64,000 bases of DNA from Alishewanella metallidurans (GTDB taxonomy: Bacteria; Pseudomonadota; Gammaproteobacteria; Enterobacterales; Alteromonadaceae), in assembly GCF_036983985.1 (NCBI RefSeq), contig NZ_JALAHQ010000001.1, positions 682,001-746,000 on the forward strand, given 5' to 3'. Below are positions 7,864-14,923 of the stretch, piece by piece. Each line of letters starts with the position of its first letter. Position 1 is the first letter of the stretch. The position numbers were made by a program, and so were the translations under genes. Below the pieces are notes generated by a model. It was not told the origin of the DNA. It did no database searches and saw only the letters and a list, made by a program, of their open reading frames with translations.

Positions 7864-8661
7864 ATGACTGTGAAATATACTCTGCTTGCAGCAATAACAC
7901 TGGTTCATACCAGTGTTATTGCCAACCCCGCACCTGTTACGGATATTAATCGTAGTAGGCCGTCTGCTAATGTCACTAACGCTACCGCGCCAACTGGCAC
8001 GATAGAACAGCGGCTAGCAACACTTGAACGTGTTGTTGAAGCCCGAACCGAAGCTCAACTTCGTATGGCGCAACAGCTACAAACGTTGTTAGACGAAGTA
8101 AGTGAGTTACGGGGAGTAACAGAAACACATTCGTATCAGTTAGAAGAAATTCTGCAGCGCCAGCGTGATCTGTATCAGGAAATAGACCGCCGAGTTAATG
8201 CCATTCAGACGCCTAGTGGCAATAACAGCCCAGCTGTTATGCCAGTGGAGCCGCCGGCATCTAACACAAGCTATTCTACCGATGGATCGGAAAACGACGC
8301 GTACGATAAAGCTGTTAACATGGTGCTTAAAGAACGGCGCTATGATGCGGCAATACCGGAATTTGAGAAGTTTATTCAAAACTACCCTAATTCAAGTTAT
8401 GCACCTAATGCTCACTACTGGCTTGGTCAGTTATTATTTAATAACAACGAGCTGGCAAAAGCCAAAACGCATTTTGAACGGGTAGTTAATAATTTCTCTC
8501 AGTCAAATAAAGTCGCCGACGCCTTGTTAAAACTAGGGCAGGTGGCCGAGCGCGAGAACAAAAAAGACGAAGCGAAACGGTATTACCGTCAGCTGGTTGA
8601 AAAGCATTCAACAGCAACGTCAGCGAAACTAGCGCAAGACAGAATAGACGCACTAAAATAA
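7864..8661 (+). CDS. cpoB: Cell division coordinator CpoB (YbgF)
   Basis: CpoB is a periplasmic protein that coordinates peptidoglycan synthesis (PBP1B) with Tol-driven outer-membrane constriction. The 265 residues have a signal peptide (about 1-20, ..SVIA-NPAP), an N-terminal coiled coil for trimerisation (about 45-115), a Pro/Ser/Asn-rich linker, and C-terminal tetratricopeptide repeats (about 143-265) beginning DAYDKAVNMVLKERRYDAA. It ends the Tol-Pal operon and is followed by a good terminator. A 13-bp perfect stem lies in its signal-peptide codons (7891-7922). Confidence 0.95.
   Translation: MTVKYTLLAAITLVHTSVIANPAPVTDINRSRPSANVTNATAPTGTIEQRLATLERVVEARTEAQLRMAQQLQTLLDEVSELRGVTETHSYQLEEILQRQRDLYQEIDRRVNAIQTPSGNNSPAVMPVEPPASNTSYSTDGSENDAYDKAVNMVLKERRYDAAIPEFEKFIQNYPNSSYAPNAHYWLGQLLFNNNELAKAKTHFERVVNNFSQSNKVADALLKLGQVAERENKKDEAKRYYRQLVEKHSTATSAKLAQDRIDALK
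7891..7922 (+). repeat. Perfect 13-bp inverted repeat inside the cpoB signal-peptide codons
   Basis: The arm GCAATAACACTGG and its exact complement CCAGTGTTATTGC are separated by six bases (TTCATA). The structure begins 27 bases after the cpoB ATG and codes for residues 10-20 of the signal peptide. It is a strong mRNA hairpin just downstream of the start codon, with no T-run, so it is not a Rho-independent terminator. Confidence 0.85.
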
Positions 8662-8663
8662 CC

Positions 8664-8688
8664 AAACCCGGCACTCGCCGGGTTTTTT
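8664..8688 (+). terminator. Rho-independent terminator after cpoB
   Basis: The arms AAACCCGGC and GCCGGGTTT enclose the loop ACTC, and a run of six T follows directly after the last G of the right arm. It closes the tol-pal-cpoB transcript about 120 bases before the tRNA-Lys genes. Confidence 0.9.
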
Positions 8689-8764
8689 ATGTGCACAATA
8701 TGTTGCCAAGCGCTGGCATTTTGACCAAACAGACCAATCCAAACGAGTTTTTTATAGTTTTTTC

Positions 8765-8792
8765 TTGCACTAAGGTCGTAAATCAGTAAGAT
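8765..8792 (+). promoter_or_regulatory. Promoter of the tRNA-Lys cluster
   Basis: TTGCAC (8765-8770) is separated by 16 bases from TAAGAT (8787-8792). It is followed by a GC-rich stretch (GCCTCCGCGG) at the expected start, the discriminator type seen at stable-RNA promoters under growth-rate or stringent control. The first tRNA begins at 8808. Confidence 0.6.
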
Positions 8793-8807
8793 ATGCCTCC
8801 GCGGTGA

Positions 8808-8883
8808 GGGTCATTAGCTCAGTTGGTAGAGCAGTGGACTTTTAATCCATTGGTCGATGGTTCGAATCCATCATGACCCACCA
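8808..8883 (+). tRNA. tRNA-Lys (anticodon TTT), copy 1
   Basis: This is a 76-nt tRNA with acceptor arms GGGTCAT/ATGACCC, encoded CCA, T-loop GGTTCGAATCC, and anticodon loop CTTTTAA giving TTT at 8841-8843. It is the first of three near-identical copies between cpoB and nadA, a position conserved in many gammaproteobacteria. Confidence 0.98.
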
Positions 8884-8909
8884 AACCGCACAAACAAAAA
8901 TATCGAAAA

Positions 8910-8985
8910 GGGTCATTAGCTCAGTTGGTAGAGCAGTGGACTTTTAATCCATTGGTCGATGGTTCGAATCCATCATGACCCACCA
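8910..8985 (+). tRNA. tRNA-Lys (anticodon TTT), copy 2
   Basis: Identical to copy 1 over all 76 bases including CCA. The spacer of 26 bases to copy 1 has no promoter or terminator, so the copies are probably processed from one transcript. Confidence 0.98.
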
Positions 8986-9002
8986 ATTCGATAGCCCTGT
9001 TT

Positions 9003-9078
9003 GGGTCATTAGCTCAGCTGGTAGAGCAGTGGACTTTTAATCCATTGGTCGATGGTTCGAATCCATCATGACCCACCA
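9003..9078 (+). tRNA. tRNA-Lys (anticodon TTT), copy 3
   Basis: It differs from copies 1 and 2 by one base in the D-arm region (AGCTCAGCTGG instead of AGCTCAGTTGG). Encoded CCA is present. No terminator was found between it and nadA; a TATAAT (9112-9117) suggests that nadA has its own promoter. Confidence 0.98.
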
Positions 9079-9149
9079 CATTCTGCTACTGTATTTTCTT
9101 TAAACGCACGCTATAATAGCCGCCATTTTAACACCAGCAGGTGAGCCCT

Positions 9150-10208
9150 ATGGAACAAACGCTGTATTTCACAGAGCAAGACTTTGCTTTTCCGCAAAAA
9201 CCGATACCGCTAAGTAATGACGATAAAGCTGCCTATAAAAGTCGCATTAAAACATTGCTGCAGCAAAAAGACGCCGTGCTGGTTGCGCACTATTACACCG
9301 ATCCAGAAATTCAGGCTCTAGCTGAAGAAACCGGCGGTTGCGTATCTGATTCATTAGAAATGGCCCGTTTTGGTAATGAGCACCCCGCAAAAACGTTAAT
9401 TGTGGCTGGTGTTAAGTTTATGGGCGAAACCGCGAAAATACTTACACCAAATAAAACCGTGTTAATGCCAACGTTAGAAGCCACCTGCTCACTAGACTTA
9501 GGTTGCCCGGCGCAGCCGTTTTCAGACTTTTGTGATCAACACCCCGACCGCGTAGTAGTGGTTTATGCCAATACCTCTGCCGCAGTTAAAGCCCGAGCCG
9601 ACTGGATAGTTACCTCATCTATCGCCTTAGAAATTGTTGAGCACCTAGACAGCCAAGGCAAAAAAATTCTGTGGGGTCCAGATAAGCATTTAGGTCACTA
9701 TATTCAAAAGCAAACCGGTGCCGACATGATCATGTGGAATGCCGCCTGCATCGTGCATGACGAATTCAAAGCCAACGCGCTTATAGAGCTGAAAAAGCAA
9801 TATCCTAACGCTGCAGTACTCGTACACCCAGAATCGCCTGACAGTGTGGTACAGCTCGCTGATGCGGTAGGCTCAACCAGTCAGTTAATTAAAGCCAGCC
9901 AAACATTGCCGAACGACATGTTTATTGTTGCTACTGACAAAGGCATTTTTTACAAAATGCAGCAGCTGATGCCACATAAGACCTTCATTGAAGCCCCAAC
10001 CGGCGGCAACGGTGCAACCTGTCGCAGCTGTGCGCATTGCCCTTGGATGGCAATGAATGGCTTAAAAGCGATTGAGGAAGCTCTCACTGACACAGCCGGC
10101 CATGAAATATTTGTTGACGCTGATGTTCGTGAAAAAGCCTTAATACCGTTAAACCGTATGCTTAATTTTGCCCGTGATTTAAAAATGCAGGTAAAAGGCA
10201 ACGCTTAA
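9150..10208 (+). CDS. nadA: Quinolinate synthase NadA
   Basis: NadA condenses iminoaspartate with dihydroxyacetone phosphate to quinolinate in NAD synthesis, using an oxygen-sensitive [4Fe-4S] cluster. From the ATG at 9150 the protein has 352 residues. The expected cluster cysteines are C113, C200 and C297, with the TCRSCAHCPWM segment at 290-300. The ATG is preferred over the GTG at 9141 because AGGTGAG (9139-9145) then serves as its ribosome-binding site. TATAAT at 9112-9117 is a good -10 candidate. Confidence 0.97.
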   Translation: MEQTLYFTEQDFAFPQKPIPLSNDDKAAYKSRIKTLLQQKDAVLVAHYYTDPEIQALAEETGGCVSDSLEMARFGNEHPAKTLIVAGVKFMGETAKILTPNKTVLMPTLEATCSLDLGCPAQPFSDFCDQHPDRVVVVYANTSAAVKARADWIVTSSIALEIVEHLDSQGKKILWGPDKHLGHYIQKQTGADMIMWNAACIVHDEFKANALIELKKQYPNAAVLVHPESPDSVVQLADAVGSTSQLIKASQTLPNDMFIVATDKGIFYKMQQLMPHKTFIEAPTGGNGATCRSCAHCPWMAMNGLKAIEEALTDTAGHEIFVDADVREKALIPLNRMLNFARDLKMQVKGNA

Positions 10209-10223
10209 GTTAAAATCGCGGTA

Positions 10224-10263
10224 ACTGCTGAAAAAGCCAGCAACAGCGCGCTTTATCAGCAGT
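10224..10263. repeat. Inverted repeat between nadA and tRNA-Ser
   Basis: ACTGCTGA and TCAGCAGT form an 8-bp stem that extends to about 14 bp with one mismatch (AAAGC/GCTTT). No T-run follows, so it is not a standard Rho-independent terminator. The word TATCAGCAGT recurs in the inverted repeats at 13745 and 14142. Confidence 0.6.
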
Positions 10264-10279
10264 GGATACCGGATAAGAG

Positions 10280-10308
10280 TTGCAGCAAAGGCATAATTTC
10301 ACTAGTAT
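10280..10308 (+). promoter_or_regulatory. Promoter of tRNA-Ser
   Basis: TTGCAG (10280-10285) and TAGTAT (10303-10308) are 17 bases apart, followed by a GC-rich stretch before the tRNA at 10333. Confidence 0.55.
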
Positions 10309-10332
10309 AGTGCCGCTTGCAATGCAAGCACC

Positions 10333-10422
10333 GGAGAGATGGCTGAGTGGCTGAAGGCGCACGCCTGGAAAGTGTGTTTAGGGTAAAACCTAACGAGGGT
10401 TCGAATCCCTCTCTCTCCGCCA
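10333..10422 (+). tRNA. tRNA-Ser (anticodon GGA)
   Basis: This is a 90-nt class II tRNA with acceptor arms GGAGAGA/TCTCTCC, a long variable arm, T-loop GGTTCGAATCC, encoded CCA and anticodon GGA at 10367-10369. The reverse strand gives the well-known false peptide with EREGFEPS, which was not annotated. Confidence 0.98.
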
Positions 10423-10474
10423 GATAAACATAAAAAGGCCCATGCAATTAGCATGGGCCTTTTTATGTTTATCT
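10422..10474. terminator. Long bidirectional terminator after tRNA-Ser
   Basis: This is a perfect inverted repeat of about 24 bp per arm around the loop AATTA. The GC-rich inner part GGCCCATGC/GCATGGGCC is flanked by A-run and T-run on both strands. The outermost base of the left arm is the final A of the tRNA CCA end. It is unusually long for a tRNA terminator. Confidence 0.9.
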
Positions 10475-10546
10475 CGAATAATGCGAACGCAATTTTCTGG
10501 TTTTAATTCGCGAGCATATTTTGAATATTATCTAGGTAGCTGCACA

Positions 10547-11266
10547 TTATAGTGACCAATACCAACTAGTGACGTTGTAGCGGTATTTTTGGGTGTTTTC
10601 AGTTGTCATGGCGTTTACCCAATGCTCGGCTCCGGCAGAGGATGGGTCAAACAACACACAGCGGTTGTACAACGGCGCGATCTTAATAGGGCAGTTATTC
10701 GTGCCTTTGAAAACCAATTCGCCACCGTTATTTTCTAGGTTGCTGTGCCAGTGTTTATTTAAATACAACAGCATACACACTTCTCTGCCTGGCGAGTCAT
10801 CAGCGTGTAAATTAACAAAGTCGGGAGCCGCTAAGCGAAAATAATTGGTATTAATAGCGGGGTTCGCCACATTAATGTCGGTTAAATACACTTTAAAAAT
10901 TTTTGATAACAACGCTATAAATTCAGCACTACGTAAATATGCTAAAAATTCACTGGCGCTATTGTTTAACGCGATAGCCGCAGAAGTGTTATCAGAACTT
11001 GGCACAGTGCGTTGCCAAATATCTCGCTGGACAAAACGTTGCTTTTTACTGGTTTTTTGCCATTTAGCGTTATCGACATATAAAGCAGAGTAGCTGTGCT
11101 TTTGAGTGTGCCAGTTGTTATCTAGCAGTAACGTGCTAATAACGTTATTGAGTTCAGTGTCATTAAATAAATGATCAATAACCACAAAATTGGGGTTTGC
11201 ATGCAATAGCGCTTGGCGATAACTACGTATTGCCGCGTTGGTAGTTTTTTCTTTATTTAGCCACAC
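10547..11266 (-). CDS. 2OG-Fe(II) oxygenase-like protein
   Basis: The 239-residue protein appears to belong to the 2-oxoglutarate/Fe(II) dioxygenase superfamily (prolyl-hydroxylase-like fold). The expected iron ligands are visible as H154-x-D156 (NLHADDSPG) and H215 (GAEHWV), with a GGELVF strand between them and R/K residues near 227-229 as possible 2OG-carboxylate ligands. The substrate is unknown. The start is GTG with GAGG upstream. The gene stands alone, with the terminator at 11348-11377 separating it from the DUF3617 gene upstream. It could also be a degenerate, non-catalytic member of the fold. Confidence 0.7.
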   Translation of the reverse strand: MWLNKEKTTNAAIRSYRQALLHANPNFVVIDHLFNDTELNNVISTLLLDNNWHTQKHSYSALYVDNAKWQKTSKKQRFVQRDIWQRTVPSSDNTSAAIALNNSASEFLAYLRSAEFIALLSKIFKVYLTDINVANPAINTNYFRLAAPDFVNLHADDSPGREVCMLLYLNKHWHSNLENNGGELVFKGTNNCPIKIAPLYNRCVLFDPSSAGAEHWVNAMTTENTQKYRYNVTSWYWSL

Positions 11267-11347
11267 CGAAACACCTCACTTCTACGGGTAGGTAATGTTG
11301 AAATGCCAAAAGTTAGATATGAGTTAGAGTTTATCTAGAATTTAACT

Positions 11348-11377
11348 AAAAATCCCACGCCATTGCGTGGGATTTTT
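11348..11377. terminator. Bidirectional Rho-independent terminator
   Basis: The arms AAAAATCCCACGC and GCGTGGGATTTTT surround the loop CATT. It lies just past the 3' end of the minus-strand DUF3617 gene and upstream of the oxygenase-like gene. Confidence 0.9.
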
Positions 11378-11399
11378 CTATAGCAGCACCTACTTAGGA

Positions 11400-11951
11400 T
11401 TAATTGCAATTAGCTTTAAGCCATTTACCACTTTGTTGCATGGTCATTTGCTCGGTTTTGCCTTTAAGTTGGGTAGTAAAGCTGGCATTACCGGTATAGG
11501 CTTTACGGCCATCAAAGGTCATAACCCCACTGCCGCTACTAGGTGGGTTGGTGTTGCAAGAAAAGGTAAAGCTATAGCTGCTGTCACCTGTTTGATTAAC
11601 TTGTTGGGTACAACCATCTTGTTGCGGCAGTTGGCCGCGCTCGATATCTTGCTGAGTCAGGCACACCTGCACTGAATTATCTTTAAAATCGAATGACACA
11701 CCCTGACTAGCCATCATTTTAGCCATCATATCGCGTTGCGCAGCCGGTATACTGGCTAATGTTTTTTCCAATTGCTCCATGGCACGTTCTAGCTCGCCAC
11801 TGGCGGTTTTAATACTGAAACTGTGTTGCCATAAGCCTGGCTCAATATTTAATTTTACTGTTTCAGCATTAGTGGTAAAACTGAGTGTTAAAGCAGTGAT
11901 ACATGCGGCGCTAGTAAAAGCTAACTTAGGTAGTATTTTATTAAATTGCAT
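11400..11951 (-). CDS. DUF3617 domain-containing secreted protein
   Basis: The 183 residues have a signal peptide (about 1-29, ..TTNA-ETVK) and the DUF3617 pattern: EPGLWQ near the start of the mature protein, then VQVCLT, several later cysteines and a C-terminal GKWLKANCN. DUF3617 proteins are periplasmic or secreted, and I know of no established function. An eight-copy octamer repeat (12015-12078) lies 63 bases upstream of its start codon, where promoter elements would be expected. Confidence 0.82.
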   Translation of the reverse strand: MQFNKILPKLAFTSAACITALTLSFTTNAETVKLNIEPGLWQHSFSIKTASGELERAMEQLEKTLASIPAAQRDMMAKMMASQGVSFDFKDNSVQVCLTQQDIERGQLPQQDGCTQQVNQTGDSSYSFTFSCNTNPPSSGSGVMTFDGRKAYTGNASFTTQLKGKTEQMTMQQSGKWLKANCN

Positions 11952-12014
11952 AACGTGCCTCCTTGGCGTTTAAATAAAGCAGAGCAAACAATGGCCAAGC
12001 ATAGGCGTTAATAG

Positions 12015-12078
12015 GCAAAATCGCAAAATCGCAAAATCGCAAAATCGCAAAATCGCAAAATCGCAAAATCGCAAAATC
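12015..12078. repeat. Octanucleotide tandem repeat, 8 copies of GCAAAATC
   Basis: Eight perfect, uninterrupted copies of an 8-bp unit occupy 64 bases, with a partial ninth (GC). The array lies between two divergent genes: 63 bases upstream of the DUF3617 gene (minus strand) and 153 bases upstream of the secreted protein at 12232. Perfect short-unit arrays are prone to slipped-strand copy-number change. Because the array is outside coding sequence, change would alter promoter spacing rather than reading frame. It has no spacers and is not a CRISPR array. Confidence 0.97.
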
Positions 12079-12231
12079 GCCCGTATTGACTCTAGTTAGT
12101 TTGCTATTAACTCAAGCTTATATAATAAAAGTAACAAGCCCTTTCGTTAAAGACTTATCTACTGCTAAAATGGCGCTGCTTTTCTACCCGCTAGCCGGCG
12201 GCATATAACCTATCTTTGATCCGGAGTTACG

Positions 12232-13728
12232 ATGCGTAATTTTATTGCGTTATTGTTTACTGTTTGGCTACCAACTGTATTGGCTCAGGCTTCTTCTGTG
12301 GTATTTATTGATGGCTTTGAACGCGCAGATACCGACATTTGGCGTCAGCTTGGCGATTGCCGCGCGTTAATGGGGGTACCGCACTCTGGCGAATTAGCGC
12401 TGCGCTGTAAACCGGGTAGTAGTGTGTTATTTAGTAAAGACACTATTGCCGAAATGGGCGTATTAGAATTGTGGGTTAAGCCCGATACCACTATTACTGG
12501 CTATCGCATTCAAGTATTGGTATCAGACTTACCGTCTATTAATGCGCTGTGGCAACCGGTAGCATTAATAGAGCAGAGTGCTGGCGATACTAATTATACC
12601 GCACACCGAGTTTCTATCGATGACCCAGCAAAGCGATATTTAAGGCTTGATATTGAAGCAATAAATGGCGTAATTAATATTGATGATATTCAAATTGAAC
12701 GCATCTTATTGGCTACCGCCTTGCAGAAAAACGAGCAACGTATTGTTAGTGGTATTTTAGATAAGCTGCGCCAAGATCAGAATATTGAGCTGCAAGCCGA
12801 GTCATTTCGCACCTTGGGCGTAAATTATGCGGCGCAGTTAGATCTGCAGCGGCAATACTTAGAATATGCCAACGGTTTACACTCAGGCATTGCATTAGCC
12901 CTTGCGGGCTCTGAGCGTAATAAAATGGCTAACCCCATGGCTTATGCCAGTTTTCGAAATATTATTACCGATACCAAACGGGTAACTACGCCCTTGCAGC
13001 AAGCACGTTTAAGCTCAATGTTAAAGCCGTTTGGCGATTTAACTACTGCGACATTAAATGTAATGAGTGGTGGTGTGTACTCTGCATTTGCCGAACCTTT
13101 TAAATCGTTTTTAGCGGCAAGTTTTGATAAATCAAGTTATAACGATGCTGATTTGAGCCGTTCCGACCGTAAATTTGCTGAAAAAAATGGCCTGAAAATC
13201 TACCAAGAAGCTGAGCGTTTTCTTGCAGAGCTAGAAAAAGAGCTAGTGCAAGTGGGCGGCTTAGATGCAGAGCTGCTAAGTATTCAAAAAAATATTGAAG
13301 GTTTTCGGCGAAACCTCGATAAACAGCTGCGAGATACCTTGCAGCACGCCAGTATGGCACGCTCACAAGAAACGGTTAGCCGAGCACTAAGCAAAGATGA
13401 CGTTGTGCGACAAAAACTAATGCAAGAGGTTGCCGGTAACATAAGCTTGAAAGCCAACAGCTATCTTGCCGAGGGAAACAGCACAGAGTTAGTGCGTTTT
13501 GTCTTAAAAACCTCTGAACAGTTAGAGCAAACCCAGAGTTATAAAGACCAGTTTAATCAAATTACTTCAGCGATGCTAACCTATTACGACCGTTTTGAGC
13601 GTTCGATAAATAGCAGTCAAAACCCGTTTACCGATGCCAATGATAAACAAGCCTGGGATACACATGCGCAAAAAGCGCGGGTTTATTTGCAGCAGTCAAA
13701 AGAGTCGTTTAATCGCGCCTACCTTTAA
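12232..13728 (+). CDS. Unrecognised secreted protein with predicted beta-sandwich and helical parts
   Basis: I do not recognise the family. The 498 residues begin with a signal peptide (about 1-20, ..TVLAQA). Residues about 21-155 look like a beta-sandwich of the kind that binds sugars or other ligands (FIDGFERADTDIW, LELWVKP, NIDDIQIERI). Residues about 160-498 are predicted mainly helical and rich in Gln, Glu, Leu and Ser, without membrane segments. A good ribosome-binding site (CCGGAG) precedes the ATG. The octamer repeat lies in its upstream region. Only two Cys (about 43 and 59) are present in the mature protein, and they could form a disulfide in the N-terminal domain. Confidence 0.7.
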   Translation: MRNFIALLFTVWLPTVLAQASSVVFIDGFERADTDIWRQLGDCRALMGVPHSGELALRCKPGSSVLFSKDTIAEMGVLELWVKPDTTITGYRIQVLVSDLPSINALWQPVALIEQSAGDTNYTAHRVSIDDPAKRYLRLDIEAINGVINIDDIQIERILLATALQKNEQRIVSGILDKLRQDQNIELQAESFRTLGVNYAAQLDLQRQYLEYANGLHSGIALALAGSERNKMANPMAYASFRNIITDTKRVTTPLQQARLSSMLKPFGDLTTATLNVMSGGVYSAFAEPFKSFLAASFDKSSYNDADLSRSDRKFAEKNGLKIYQEAERFLAELEKELVQVGGLDAELLSIQKNIEGFRRNLDKQLRDTLQHASMARSQETVSRALSKDDVVRQKLMQEVAGNISLKANSYLAEGNSTELVRFVLKTSEQLEQTQSYKDQFNQITSAMLTYYDRFERSINSSQNPFTDANDKQAWDTHAQKARVYLQQSKESFNRAYL

Positions 13729-13748
13729 AGCGGAATCGCGTAGCTATC

Positions 13749-13787
13749 AGCAGTAACTGAATTATATTGCTTAATTCAGTTACTGCT
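13749..13787. repeat. 16-bp perfect inverted repeat
   Basis: AGCAGTAACTGAATTA and its exact complement are separated by seven bases. It lies 20 bases after the stop of the secreted-protein gene. There is no T-run on either strand, so it may be a 3'-end stabilising or factor-dependent stem rather than a standard terminator. The preceding bases form the recurring word TATCAGCAGT. Confidence 0.8.
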
Positions 13788-13881
13788 CAGTTTCAACCAA
13801 CTAAGCTGAAGCCATAAAGTTAATTGGGTTGTTGATAGTAAGCACTGACCCATAGCACTTAGCTAAATGCCGGAGGCCGCC

Positions 13882-14067
13882 ATGAGCGCAATAAAACAAA
13901 ATAATGATACGCAACATTTTTTCTTTCAACAGCAAAAAACTGTCGATTTAACCCAGCAAGAACGTAACGCATTAAGCTTGGTTTGGTCTGATAATGAAGC
14001 AGATAATAAACCTGCTGCACGCTATGAGGTTGATACTGCGCACTGTGCCATATTAGGTTACAACTAA
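13882..14067 (+). CDS. Unrecognised small protein, 61 residues
   Basis: This is a short, polar, Gln/Asn-rich protein (MSAIKQNND start, CAILGYN end) with no signal peptide or membrane segment. The ATG at 13882 is chosen over 13867 because GGAGG (13871-13875) lies six bases before it. I do not recognise it. It is flanked by inverted repeats on both sides and followed by the DUF445 gene. Confidence 0.55.
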   Translation: MSAIKQNNDTQHFFFQQQKTVDLTQQERNALSLVWSDNEADNKPAARYEVDTAHCAILGYN

Positions 14068-14095
14068 GTATTACGTGTGATAATAAAACAGATGC

Positions 14096-14124
14096 TTGCC
14101 CCAGTGTTAACTGCTGATTAGAAT
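14096..14124 (+). promoter_or_regulatory. Promoter candidate for the DUF445 gene
   Basis: TTGCCC (14096-14101) and TAGAAT (14119-14124) are 17 bases apart. The -35 and spacer overlap the left arm of the inverted repeat at 14097-14160, so a protein bound to that repeat would block the promoter. Confidence 0.5.
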
Positions 14125-14160
14125 TGGCGCCTTTGATGATATATCAGCAGTTTTGGGGCA
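14097..14160. repeat. Two-part inverted repeat over promoter and ribosome-binding site
   Basis: Left-arm parts TGCCCCA and AACTGCTGAT match right-arm parts ATCAGCAGTT and TGGGGCA, with small unpaired insertions and a 24-base centre. The right arm contains the GGGG that serves as ribosome-binding site for the DUF445 start at 14165. It could act as a DNA operator or, if transcription starts upstream of it, as an RNA hairpin masking the ribosome-binding site. Confidence 0.6.
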
Positions 14161-14164
14161 CAAA

Positions 14165-14872
14165 ATGAATAAAAATGTTATTACTAATGGTGTAGCTGCA
14201 GTATTGGCAATAGTCGGTTGGTACTATCAGCAACCATTACTGTTTAGTGTAGGGTTGTTTGCCTTATCTGGCGCACTAACTAATGCGCTTGCCATTCATA
14301 TGCTTTTCGAAAAGGTACCTCTGCTGTATGGCTCGGGAGTTATTCCTGCGCGATTTGAACAATTTAAAGACGGTATCTATCAGCTAGTAATGACTCAGTT
14401 TTTTAGTTCAGGCAACATTGAGCGCTTTTTAGCAGGCAAGCAGCAAAGCCACAGCCAAGCTTTTAATTTTCAGCCAGTGATTGAACAAACTGATTTATCG
14501 CCCACCTTTGATTCATTGCTCAGCGTTGTTGAACAGTCATCTTTTGGCGGCATGTTAGGCATGTTTGGTGGTACTGCGGCGCTAATGCCATTAAAAGAGC
14601 CGTTTATTGGCAAGTTAAAGCAGGCATTGGTTGAGGTATCGCAATCTGACGAGTTTAACCAGTTAGTGCTGGCTCAGCTTGATAAGCCCGAGCAGCTAGA
14701 TAGCATGCGAGCTCAAGTTGAAACTATAGTGCAGCAACGTTTAAGTGAGTTAACCCCTGCGTTAGTTAAAGATATTATTCAGCAAATGATTCGTCAGCAT
14801 TTAGGCTGGTTGGTGGTGTGGGGCGGTGTATTTGGCGGGCTTATCGGTTTAATAGCCGGTGTGTTGCAATAA
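14165..14872 (+). CDS. DUF445 domain-containing membrane protein
   Basis: The 235-residue protein has hydrophobic segments near the N terminus (about 7-47) and a C-terminal one (about 215-235). The DUF445 signature is GALTNALAIHMLFEK followed by YGSGVIPARFEQFKDGI. DUF445 proteins are membrane-associated and without an assigned function. The ATG at 14165 is preferred over the TTG at 14153 because GGGG lies six bases before it. A convergent terminator follows. Confidence 0.85.
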   Translation: MNKNVITNGVAAVLAIVGWYYQQPLLFSVGLFALSGALTNALAIHMLFEKVPLLYGSGVIPARFEQFKDGIYQLVMTQFFSSGNIERFLAGKQQSHSQAFNFQPVIEQTDLSPTFDSLLSVVEQSSFGGMLGMFGGTAALMPLKEPFIGKLKQALVEVSQSDEFNQLVLAQLDKPEQLDSMRAQVETIVQQRLSELTPALVKDIIQQMIRQHLGWLVVWGGVFGGLIGLIAGVLQ

Positions 14873-14892
14873 TAAGTGCTAACAGAGAAAAT

Positions 14893-14918
14893 AGCAGTAG
14901 CGCCAAGGCGCTACTGCT
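14893..14918. terminator. Hairpin between convergent genes
   Basis: The 12-base arms AGCAGTAGCGCC and GGCGCTACTGCT meet with only AA between them. It is followed by TTTCATTT on the plus strand and preceded by AAA. It separates the convergent DUF445 and dipeptidase genes. Confidence 0.75.
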
Positions 14919-14923
14919 TTCAT

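Noticed and set aside
10256..10447. Minus-strand ORF of 63 codons containing EREGFEPS
   Set aside because: It lies across tRNA-Ser; this peptide is a well-known false translation of the reverse strand of serine/leucine tRNA genes.
12015..12078. Octamer array considered as CRISPR or iteron-type origin
   Set aside because: The units are directly adjacent with no spacers, only 8 bp long, and there are no cas, rep or par genes nearby.
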